Positions 33,001-45,000 of a stretch of DNA of 60,000 bases are shown here, one piece after another. Each line of letters opens with the position of its first letter. Within the stretch, counting starts at the first letter, position 1. Location: NCBI RefSeq assembly GCF_963678635.1, contig NC_087065.1, positions 16,352,572 to 16,412,571 of the forward strand, read 5' to 3'. The position numbers were made by a program, and so were the translations under genes. The stretch comes from Symsagittifera roscoffensis. Its lineage: Eukaryota > Xenacoelomorpha > Acoela > Convolutidae. Under the pieces are notes generated by a model. It worked only from the letters and a program-made list of their open reading frames with translations, did no database searches and was not told where the DNA came from.

Positions 33001-36000
33001 AGGAGATGCTACATTTATGGCGCTCCGATTTATACTCTGGAACATATTCCTAACTGCCATGCGCAGAACCTAACAAGCAACCCTAGTCGGAAACTCAGTC
33101 ATTTTGAGAAAACCTGCCAGGGAGTAAGAAACTGAAGTAACCAGTGGAGAGTACGGAACCGAGTGGGGTTAGTCATGGACGAAAATGAACATCAGAGTTC
33201 ATTAAGTGTCGATAGTTGTAGCATGCACAAGGAACAAGCTGGATGAGTCAACCAACAGCAGGCAGAAAAGGAAAAAGTATCCACATTCTCCGGGTCGGTC
33301 GACTATACGGGAATGTGCATAACGAAGAACAACACAGTTGAAATGACAATTTTGGGGGTCTGAGTTCAAGCTAAAACCTCCGGACAGAAACCTCCGGTCC
33401 CCTGTCATCATATTCAGCATGAATGACCTGATGTCGAATTTGGGTATGGCGAATCATCAACTACAATCGACTAAAGACGAGTGTCTTGATTATAACAGCA
33501 GTCGTTTGCATACTCTTGGAAAAACTTCGGTATCGATTGAGTTGCACGGGTGAACGAGAAGTGTCAAAGTGTCAGTGATAGCAGGGAACTACCAGTGAAA
33601 GCTCGAGTGCGATTGGATTGGATACCTCGGACAGAATTTGAGTTAGCGTAAAGGGGAAGGGTGAAAAGGATTGTAGGGGAGTAAAGCAGTGACAATGCAG
33701 AAGGCCTGGATGAGTGGCGAACGTACTTTTATAAGTTGTCTCCGAAAATATTTTCACGACCAGGGAAAACCCGAAAGGCAAAAATGAAAGAAGTCTTTTT
33801 GACTGTTTATAACTCATTTTGCAGAAAGGGCTCAGGGTGCTCTATTAGTCTTCAGGTAAACAGGAAAATAATGCACTTAGTAAACGGGTACACAAAATCA
33901 AATTTCATGAACACTCAGACAAAAGTTACGTGTCACCAATAGTAATTGCGGTACAAAATATGCAAGCCTACAGTTGGCATAAAAGTCAAGCCAAATAATC
34001 AAACAAGCTGACAAGAACAAGTATGACAAAAATCGACAAAATAGTTAATGAGATTAGTCAAATAATTTCAGAACGAAAAACGAAAGTAGTATTTTTCACC
34101 AGCCTAAAATTATCGTATGCATACGGTCATGCAGGTAGTCTTAGAACAAAAAAAACTAGCGAACAATGTAAGTTTTCCCTTGTTGGCGGGAAAACAACAG
34201 GAACATCATGAAAATGATGGCCTAAAAACAATCCAGGGAGAATTTCAAAAAGTTAACGACGCCATGGTAAATGATTTTCTACAAGCACGTGCTTTTATCA
34301 ACGACATATCAATCATTTCGAAGCATGCGAAGATTGAGCACGTATCGTTAATAGAAAAAGTGCTCAAGAAAACGGACGTATCTAACGCCTCATTGAAATC
34401 ACAAAATGCAAATTTGCAAAAATCGATTGTGGTTAGCTCGGGTTCAAAATCGCAAAAATGGAAGACAAAGCAAAATTTTAGGTACCAAATAAAACAACAA
34501 AAACGACAATTAAACTCAATTGATCATGCAAAACACTCGCAGCCAATCCAAAAGTGCCCAGAGATGAATATGCAAAAAAAACAAGTTTAAATCATTAGTG
34601 CCACGAGAGGGTGTGAGGTCATGCACATGGCGCCTAGCCTTTCAAAAGCAAAATAACTGCATACCGAAGGAAATAGGCAAATACGAGAATCCTAAGTTTA
34701 GATTTTCGGCTCAAACTGTTAAGTTCAGTTGCAAACAATAAGTGTCCCCTAATAACTCTCTTGAAAATCGGAAAATGGTCAACACCATTGTTACAACAAC
34801 CCAATCCAGAAATATCAATTTTGTTGTTGTACTAAACAGTCTTGCTAGTAAAACCCCTCCTCTGAGCTCAAATTCAGACAATGAGGTGATTTCTTTTGAA
34901 AAGATACGGCCCAAAATAAGTTAGGCTAAAAATATTTTTTCTTGTCATTTCTTCACCACTTTTCATGGCCCTTGTGCTACATTTTGAATCGGAAAAATTG
35001 TTTTTTTTGGCTATTCTGTTGAAAAGCCGCAATATGAGGAAAAAAGGTTAAGCAGAAATACTTAACCTTACTTTCGAAAAAGCTTATCTGGCAAAAGATC
35101 CGATTATGAAAAATATCAAGGACGCGATCCTTGACAAGGATCCGCAGGCCAAAGAAACGGTGACGCGCTTCTGGCAGTACTATGCTCAACTTAATAACAA
35201 TTTTGCGGTGAAAGAACTGCCTGTTTAAAGATGGCCGGATAGCGATCCCGAAGGCTCGTTTCACAGCGGTAATGAGAAGGCCCCAACACAGCCATCCTTG
35301 CCGCTGCGAAAGATATATAGATGCGAAAGGACATCCCCAAGGCAAATTTCAGTGAAAGGTATAAACTTTTCTGAATCAACCGAAATGGTCCCACGGGATT
35401 TTTGGGACCAATCAATTAAGTAACAGATCGGAAAAAAATACCTTCTAGTGGCAGTAGATGTTTCATTTCTTTATCTATCAAGGAGTAGTAAATCCAAATC
35501 GTACTTAAGTTTTTAACCATGTATATCGCTAGGCATGTGCTTTCAGGAAAAAAATGCACAGATCTGGCATACGGTTTCTTTTCTTATGAGATTCAAAATT
35601 CTACCTTTTGTAACTATGAAGAAATCGAAATAGAAAGTTCACCGGTGAAAGATTAATGGGAATGGTAGCGAGAACCATTGGATCGTCGAAAAGTTTTGTT
35701 TTACCTTACTTGAAGGAGGATTACAAAAAAAGTTATGGGAACTGGTTTCACGAGCGGTAATCGCTTTACGCTCTGAATTGAATTTCACGCCTTTATAAGG
35801 CTCATCACAGAATGAAAACTAACTCAAAATTTCATTGCCTTTCAAAGATACCATCGCTAAGGAATTTAGACTGGAGAAGTGTAATAAACCAAAAGTTACA
35901 TCAATAAGTTTTAGCAAAGGAACGCCCGGAAAATGATGCAATCATTGACGACTGGTTAAAAACATCGACGTGGTCAACCTTGGTGTGTTCCACAATATAG

Positions 36001-39000
36001 GAACGCACCAAGGTTCTTGGACAAGCACGAACTTGCCACGCAGGGTATCAAAAAAACGCATTCGAACGCACCATCCTGGTTGAAAAGACACAAACCGAGC
36101 ATTATTGTGGTCTACAAGAAAACAGAGGTAATCGCTCAAGGACAACCGAAGGTATAAGAAACTAAGTACTCACATTTGAGAAGTAACTACACATACGGTC
36201 CAAATGAAAAAGATATTTGCTAAGGCAGAGGATGCATGATTGGGTCTGACAATCCAAGATGCCAGTTAACTGGGGCTCATCGATACGAGTACCCCTAGCA
36301 TAAGCTCGAAAAACAGAAACAAGCGCGGGCCTATGGAAAACTTAAAAGCAGGGCGGACACTCTAGCAGTCGGAGCGGAAAAGCCGAAACGGAAGTTGCTT
36401 AAAAAGCGAAGTGAAACAGAAAAAGTTAAAACAACCTGGCCAAAATTTGAAGTAATGAAGAAAACGTGGAGGTCATTTTTAAAAAAAATTGAGCGGATGA
36501 AAGGGGAGCGAAGCTGACGAGACGACGAAAGCTAAGGAAGCGAGCGAGAACGAAAAAATGGGGACATCAGAAACCCCAGGGCCAGCTGAAGAGCAGCCCA
36601 AGGGACTGGCTAGAAAATTAATTCGTCAAAGAAGGAGCGTAAACATCAAATGCGGAGTGATTATCTGGAAGATCACGCGCAAAAGGTAAAAGACACGTAG
36701 AAAAAAGGAATATTCCGAGAGGACGGATTTAAAAAGCCAAAAAATTTAAGCAAACCAAACTCACTTAAAACTCAATGAAATCGGTAGACGTATGTGTTTG
36801 TAGCATTAACTGTCCACAGGACCTATGTACACGGGTACACAATTTTCACAGTATTTACGGGAGCTTATATTGATCATATATTTAAAAACTTCGTTTGAAA
36901 ATTATTGTGGCTGTTCCCATGGCATAGCGGCATGTTGCTTAACCTAATGTAAACTGAATGAGTTCTATTTGGAGACCTGTCAGTTGACCTTGTCGACCAT
37001 TTTGTGTCTCTCATATGCTAAATCAAAATTTTCAGATTAATCAATGTTGTTGAAGTTCATATTTGTATTCAAAACTAACTTATACGAAATACCCGTTTTC
37101 ATGTCTACATTACTAGATCCTGTTGTCATGCGTTGTTAGTTTACTTGAATTTACTTGAACTTTATATATCTAAGGTTTATATGTCTATATTTATATCACT
37201 ATATTTAAATTGCACTGCGGATGCCAACAAGCACTGCATTCACGATTAGAAAAAAACAAACTATGTTGAAAATTATCGGGACCAAATAACGAAATCACTG
37301 GACCCTGTAATTCATAAGAAAAACAGAACCAAAATTGTTTCACTACAGATGACTACAACGGTTCTTTCCCGATTTTGTCCCTCGCATCACAATTTCTTCT
37401 CCTATCAGCTTACTGATTACACCATCGCTAGTATCTTTTGACCTACACCTGAATGAAGATTTAGTTTTACCCACAAACCTTGTCCACAAATTTTTTAATT
37501 CTGATGATGTGCATGTTTTTAAAACATTTTTTTAACCGATTTTGAGTAGGATTTTTCTGCAGCAGTCCCTTCATCTTTTCTCGCGACTAACATTAACGCC
37601 ATTAAAACTTCCTTACATCTAGTGTAGTTTACACAAAATGAAGCCCTGTGAGTTTATACGTGTTCTACTCTCATGATTTCACTGCCACCTACCTAGGGAA
37701 ACTCTGCTGAATGAAATAAGCCACAAAATTCTTTTAACTTCCTGTTGTTATTTTTTACAACTCGCTTTCATCACACAGATAGTTTTTACACGCTCACTAT
37801 CTTTCCTTTCTCAAGTGAGTCCATCTAGTTGAGCTATTTCAAAGAAGAATTTTTTATTATCCGATTTGTGTAACTCGTTGTTTTCTTACTCTTGCTACTC
37901 ACAAAATTTACCATATGATTAACTGTGTTCTGATTTCCAATAGAAACAGAAACAAGAATTATTTTTTTGAGCTCACAAAATGTGACGCCGCCGCCACCAC
38001 AAAACAAATATGTTTTTAATCCCTTGCAAATGGAAGGGAAATGCTATTGGAATAATTCGTATAACGTTTTAAGCCTTGAGAATTGAAACGACTATTCTCA
38101 TTCAATGCGAATAATAACGATTCCTCTCGTAAAATACGAGCAAACGAAACATTCTTCTCGTAAAATACGAAAGTACGAATAGAGAATACGAAGTTAAGAA
38201 GTAACTTCTCATTTAATACTAAAAGTGGTACGATTTCCCATCTGAGTATAAATAGAAGCTCAAAACTACGGGAATTCATTCCCAACAATTTCTCTTCTAA
38301 CACCACCACCTCCCTCTCTAAAATTCCAACAAAATCTCACCAAATACCAATACTCTCTCTTCAACCACCCCAACCATTCTCTAAAATAATATCCAGTCTC
38401 AGCAGTAAAAATATCTCTAATCTCACACTTAAAATAAAGATTGAGTCAAAAGGCAACTTGCTGTAAGTTCGTACTAACCTTTTTTTAATAAAATATTTCT
38501 CAGCGAATTTTAGATTTACTTTCTAAGATAGAAAGTAGAAAGGACCCTTTATTCCTAGCAAGCGTTTTGTCCGGCGCACATAGTGTTGCTAGCTCAGAAT
38601 AACTGCTTCAAAAATGTTCACCCAGAAGCTTGTGGGATCGACTTGTTGATGATGCGCTGTTCCTCAACATGAAGACTGACAAGCCTAACGCTATCAACTT
38701 GAGCCGACAAGCTAACAAGCAAACAAACAATGAAACCAGGGGCGGGTTTAGGGGGGGCGGGGGGGGGGGGGCTTACGCCTGCCTTTCTCAGGGATTCGAC
38801 ACCCTGCCGACCCAAAGGGTCCCCCCTTTGGTACTTCTTAAGAAATCCACTTTTGGCCGACCGACCCTAAAATTTTTAAAGGCGACCCTAAAATTTTGAG
38901 GGGGGAGCGCGCGCCGAAAAAACGCAATGTTTTGGTCAACATTTTCCAAAAAGTGCCTAAAAACGCCTTTTTTGACTGTTTTTTTTTCAAAAATTTGCCT

Positions 39001-42000
39001 GCGGCTCAGAAAATTTTGCCAAAATCGGGGCAAAACAGTGCTTTGGGAGAGCTCAAAAAATCTATTTGGTCGATCTAAAAAAAAGGTCGTCAAAATTTTC
39101 GATTTCTTTTTGAAAATCCGCCCCGCCCTCGAGCAAATCCTAGATCCGCCCCTGAATCAAACGAAAACAATCCTTTTTTCGGACCGGCTTCTCTCCTCAA
39201 ATTGAATAGTACAGGCACTAAAGGCTTCTTAGAAATTTCTAGATAAGTTCGAGCAAACATCTAATTTGGTCGAGCAGATTCGACCAACGCTTCTTCTAAG
39301 AATTTGACAGGAGCGCAGTTTTTGGACAAAATTTTCCAAGAACTGTCCAGAAACGCAATTTTTTTGGACAACGCAATTTTTTTGGAAAAAATTTTCCAAG
39401 AACTAAACAGAAACACGGCGCAAAAATTTGTTTTGTGAGTGCTCGGAAACTAAATTTAATGGACCTAAAAAAAGGTCGACAAAATTTTCAAAAAGTTTGG
39501 GTCCGGTTTTCCGGTCCTGTTACATTTATGAAGGATTTCCTTTGATTCTCCGGATTCAAACTGCTTCTGTGTCGTCAAGTTAAATTAAATTTTTGATTAC
39601 TTGGGTTGTCGCAGCCCGAAGAGGAGGTACACCGAGACTACAGCAATTAGGAGCAGAAGGAAGAAACATATGGCAACTATTGTTGCAGGCTTCAGTCCCT
39701 CGTCATGCTCTTCACTAACTCGGATATCGATTTCCCCTTCACGTTGAGCATCATCGTCGCCTGGCTCTGCATCGTCGTCTCCATTCTCAGGCCGGTCTAA
39801 TTGTAAATTCAAACGTATAAACTATCTAGTCACTTCTTTTAATATTAATTTGTGTTTTTTCAATCATATATATATATGATTGACAGAAAACAAATTAATT
39901 GATGATTTTCATAATTTATTCTCACCCATGTGTACGAAAATAGCCATAGGATATAGGAAAAAGGTGTACGTACAGCGTATTTCTTGATAAATTAAAAAAA
40001 CCAAAATGACCCATTTTTGGGTCAAAATTCTGGCCGCCAATGCTGGTGAAATTCTAAGCAACATTTGTCTTCTGCTTTTTTGTCTAATCTTACCGCAATT
40101 TGAGAAAACGCGTTTAAAGTTTTAATTTTTATTTTATTTTGAAATAAATTTGAAAAACAGCCATTTAAAATATAGACTTATGGCACTTCAGTTCCTACAT
40201 GCATTCACTCGTCCCAGTTACGTCACATCTACGTTACAGATTTGACAATTATAAGGAGTAGCAGAGCTCATAGGGGAGAAAACTGGATCAAAAGGTGATT
40301 ATTTCATTCCGCTGTGAAAGATAAAAACTAAGTAAAGTGGAATTTTGAAACTGAAACGTTTTTTGGGCCTTTTATTCTTTTGCTATTGAAGGGCGTAGTT
40401 TGCCTTCCACTTCAGCAATAGTTTTGAGTGATTTATCATGAGCGAATTTCCTCAGAAAAAAACTCCTTCCAGCCCTGAGAAAAAATGTTGAAATTTTTTC
40501 TAACAATCCTAAAAGCATGGGATCTACTTAACAATTGCCCTCCCCCTTTTTTAAGAAAGGGGGGGGGGGGCAATTTTTAAGTAGATTAAAATAGCGCATT
40601 TTCGACCAATCAGAATGATGCAGCAAAATTCTAATTCTCAATAGAAAGTTCAGGGCTAATTTACTGCTTTTATTAATAGGGGTCGCAATTGTTAAGTAGA
40701 TCCAAAGCATGAAACCACGGGCAGAAAATCCACGTTAGGCCACAATTGTTCGGATAGGAACAATGATCAAAGTTAAATGAGGAATGGCCAGAAGAAAGGG
40801 GAAGCAGGCAGAAAAGTTCTTCAATCACTGTGAAACTCAAAAAACTGTAAGATCCATAAATTACGTTAAATGGTTGGGATGTTTAACGGTTAAAATAGTG
40901 CGATTTCTTGTATTACTTGAAACTTTGGATTCTCTTGCCATGTTGTTTTAAGTCATGGGTAAAAATAACTTAAATTGACAACATCGTCGGAAATAAAAGA
41001 ATTGAATTAACATAGCAAATAATGATTTTCTTAAATTTGACTCACGATTGTATAATTTGTGCTCATAAGTCCACGGAAGAGAAACATTCCACAGACTCAC
41101 AGAAACAGTTAGAGTGAAGTTGAATCCCGAACTGAAGCCCAAATTTTCTAACAGGTACGAACACGACACGGCTGTTGTGTTACAATCACTGCCCAGAAAA
41201 AATCCCGTTCGTTCAACGTCTCCGTATGGTTGATAGGTAACCTGAACAAAGAGTGTGAATAAAACAGCCGAAGTAAAAACCAACCGAAAATGCGCAAAGT
41301 ATATAAATCAGCCGAAAAGTTACGTCATATGAAACCAAAGTATATAAACCAGGCGAAAAGTTACGTATATGAATCAAATTTGCATAACTTTCGGAGCTGT
41401 TGTATAATTGTTACATAACTATTTCATAACACTTACGCATTTTCGGCTGGCGTATATGGTAGCTGGTTTATACATCCCCGCTTGTTTATATACACCTGAA
41501 CAAACTGTTCGTCATGACAATGTAAATCAAGAAAAAAAATCGTTCATATTATAATTCTCCTGGTCAGAAATTCGAACCAGCTGGTGGATTTAGGTTGTAT
41601 ATCAGGAAATCAACTCAATATATTGAAAACTTTCCATTTTCATGGTAATTTTTACTGTCAGCTTTTCTTTCAAATTAAGTTTTTCTGCGTTGTCCACAGC
41701 TTTTTAGTGAAAAACTGAACATGACCGAGGGTCGTGGTCCCAGATTTATGCATAGACTTTGAAAGTAGCGCCGTATACGAATCCATATGCCAATTACATA
41801 TTCGCATATGCAAGTTACCTAAAATCACAAATAATTGATCACGAAGTCGTGAAAGTCTGGAAAAGTGCAAAAATCTGGGCTAAAAGTCACAAATATGAGG
41901 ATGTAGAATTGCGCAAGTCTCGACATAAAGTGGCCAAAAACTGAAGACAGAGTAGCAACCATGCAACAACGTCGCCGTTTTGCAAGTCTGAACAGAAAAA

Positions 42001-45000
42001 TTCAAATGATCCTGCACAAAAATTCGAGAAGCAATATCCAGCAGAAAATTTTCCTCATAAAGAAATACTACAACAATTGGGGGCTCTTTTCCCCGTTCTC
42101 CCCACATTCGATTTGTAAATTTGAAAAACTACTTTAACGTTGGCATAATGCCATTTTGAAGTCTGATTTTTAGACTTTTGCAACCTCGTATTTAGACTTT
42201 CGTGACCCAAATTTGGCATGTCCAGACATTTGCGACCAAAACATTCGCGAAATGTGCGACAATTTTTGGTCGTTAAATGCTGGAAATACAAAATTCTGGT
42301 CGCAAAACTCTGAACTTAGTGGCAAATAAAACTGGCGCAACGTTCGCGAAAATTTTGGTCGCAAATGTCTGAACATGCCAAAATTTGATCGCGAAAATCT
42401 GGACATGTCAAAACTTGGCTGCTATAGCCTGGACATAAAAAAACCTAAACTGCTAAATGAGATTAAATCTTGTCTACAAAATACATAAAAATTGAACAAA
42501 AACGAAAAATTGGGAGCGCAGTTCAACACAGAGGCGAAGTTGCACTTTGCATGCACAAGCACAAACATGACCGGCAACGCTACAGGGAAAAACTGAATGA
42601 GTAAAACTTTGAGTCCACAAAACTTCTTAAGTGACGCAAGCTAATTATGACGCATTGGCAGTACCAGTCAATTTGAAAAAAAAATTACCAACTAACATGC
42701 CTCAATTTATAGGGCGGACGCATTTAGCTAGTATACAAAAAAGTTCATTAATAACATCCGACCCTGCCCACTTTTATATTGTTGCGGGTCTCCTTCCCTA
42801 CGCTCTACGCTACAGGTCCATGATACCTTGCAGCTAAAGTTCTATTTGTAAAATTATAGTCTGTGTTAAAATCCTTAGCATTGGCTGTACTTAATAATTG
42901 ATTATTGACCAGAATGAACACATTTTGTCGCAACAATATTTGCGTCGCAACAATGTTTGAGACTTAGGTTGGAAAAAAGAGAGTTCATACTAAAACACAA
43001 ACTTTACTTGTGCAAATATAAATCAGTATTAATCTATATAAAATTCAACTGCTTCCAAGACCTCAGGCTGCCACTGATAGATCTTCCTTAAAAATAGATA
43101 AAAATAGTTTTCAATTTTAACTTGTACTGATTTGAAAGTTGAACAATTGCAAATTAAATTAGGGTCCTGGTCTTGAATTCGATTCCATGCTAAGGCTGAA
43201 CGACTGAAAAAGCAGTTGAACCGCAATAGCACCTCAAGTACCAGAGACAAGAGACACTTTTAAAAAGAGATTGTCTGCATATTTTACCGTATAGATGAAG
43301 GTGAACTCCTCCCTAGTGTCTAGTTTGTCGTCGGTCAGAGTGATCGTGCAGTTTTCAGAGTCGCAGACAGAGGAAATTGTCAGAGAAAATAGTCGGTCTA
43401 AAACAAACAAACATAACTATACGTGCGTATTTGACTAGCTGGTGAGTATTGCAGTTGACGTCTTTTCTGAAAACTTGAAACGAACTTTGAGAAAATTGTA
43501 ACGATAGAAATCTCATGGTTGTTGTTCATTCCAGAGGCCTGTAATGTGAAGTGTTGAAGACCAGGTAATGAGAAAACGTAACCATAGCTAGTTTTGGTAA
43601 TCTTTTTGGTAGTTTGGAAGTTTTGGTAGTTTTGGTAGTTTTGGCATTGTTGCTAATCTGGTAAGTATAAAAAAATATGACATATAGTTTCTAACCTATG
43701 ACTGACAAGCTGAAATTGAACAAAGTTGGATTGGACACTGGATAGGAACAGTTGTGTAGATCACTTTTCCGGAGGGCCAATTCAACCTGAACATCTTCTT
43801 CATTAAACGTCTGGGACAAGGGGAAACAATGCAGTCCGGTGTCTTGCTGAAAAAGAGACTCTTTTTAAATTTGCTTTTAAAAAGTTTCAAACAACCACAC
43901 AGCACCAATTCTTATTCTGAAACTGAGATAAACTCAATCGGGAAGAAATAACTCACATCATGAAAAGTAACTAACTAACCTAACTAGCCAACTAACCTTT
44001 CTATCGACGCTGTATTCTTGTTCGCTCTCTAGAGTTTTGTTGCCTTGTTTAAGGGCTAATACCATTCCAGTATAGTCCACAGTTGATTTAGCTTGATTCC
44101 ACTTAATGCAGAACCAGTCTGAAGTCTTGGACAAGACTACTGGCGTCTCAGAGACGTGTGGCATAACTAAAAAAAATGAAATTGAAAGTCTTAGAAAGAA
44201 GTTTAGTATCACTATTTAAATTTACATCCGAAAGGACATTAAGTTTTTCTGCTTTAGAATTCTGGTTTTGAAGATGCAATTGTGGGAAGCAAAACAGTAA
44301 AAGTTAATAATGAATGAATACTCTGCTATTATTTCTCGGAATTGTATGAATTGAATAGCACAAGTTTTCGGCTAAGATGAATATAGAATTACTCTTACAG
44401 AAAAACAAAAAGATTGCAAGAATATGATAATTTTCGCTTACTTTGACATTTTTTCAACTAAAAATCTATTCAAAATTTGCTCGATTTTTTACAATTTGAA
44501 AGCTTACTTGAGCATGCTTTATACTCTGTAGCATCATTTGACTCCAGTTCAGGGTTGTCGCATTCCGACCGATTGTTGATAGCATAAACTTGGAACTTAT
44601 ATTCAGTTCCCGGCCCCAAATTGTATATTTCGAGGTTTTCGTTCACAGCTACTGTTCCGGTGCTTCTGAAAGCTGATTGGTTGTTGTGGTCGGTTTTGAT
44701 GCCGTAATGTGTGAGGTAACCATTGTTATTGGAGGGTGTTACAGGGTTGTCTGAGGCGAGGATTGAGATTGAGGTCTCATTGGAAATGTAGGGAACGCCA
44801 GAGAGATCAGGGGCAACAGGTGCTGCAAACAACATCAATTACATGAACTTGTGGATCTGTATAGTTATCCTCGCCCCTATGCTACCTAGTAACAAATATG
44901 CATGCCTATAAAATACTAATTGAAAGAAGGTTAAGCCTATGCGAATTTCCTAACTAGTAACAATTACTATTATTACTTTAAATATTTTAAGTATTTCTCC

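Larger units (their letters stand above)
32166..37109 (+). mobile_element. Decayed LTR retrotransposon, gypsy-type
   Basis: The LTRs at 32166-32436 and 36811-37109 share about 270 bp, including GGAGACCTG(C/T)CAG(C/T)TG(G/A)CCTTGTCGACC. The flanks TTACA (32161-32165) and TTACT (37110-37114) are a likely 5-bp duplication with one change. A TGG that starts a primer site directly follows the left LTR (TGGTGCAGCAAGTG). Inside are a gag-like FWDSQTTEP...WRKWI, an RT-like relic, and an integrase-like KKYLLVAVDVS near 35430, in many frames with stops. It is old and dead, and starts only 14 bp from the CCCGGG-ended element. Confidence 0.85.

Noticed and set aside
37980-38620. Certain solo LTR
   Set aside because: TATA box and AATAAA are suggestive, but no TG...CA ends with a target duplication could be fixed, so it is reported only as a possible promoter and leader.
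38788-39093. 101-codon minus-strand frame
   Set aside because: It lies within the hAT-like MITE body; similar frames are broken in the other copies.
43696-43908. Minus-strand frame beginning MVLCGCLKLFKS over receptor exon 5
   Set aside because: It crosses the intron-exon border and is out of phase with the neighbouring exons; the phase-0 reading of 43846-43696 fits all splice phases.
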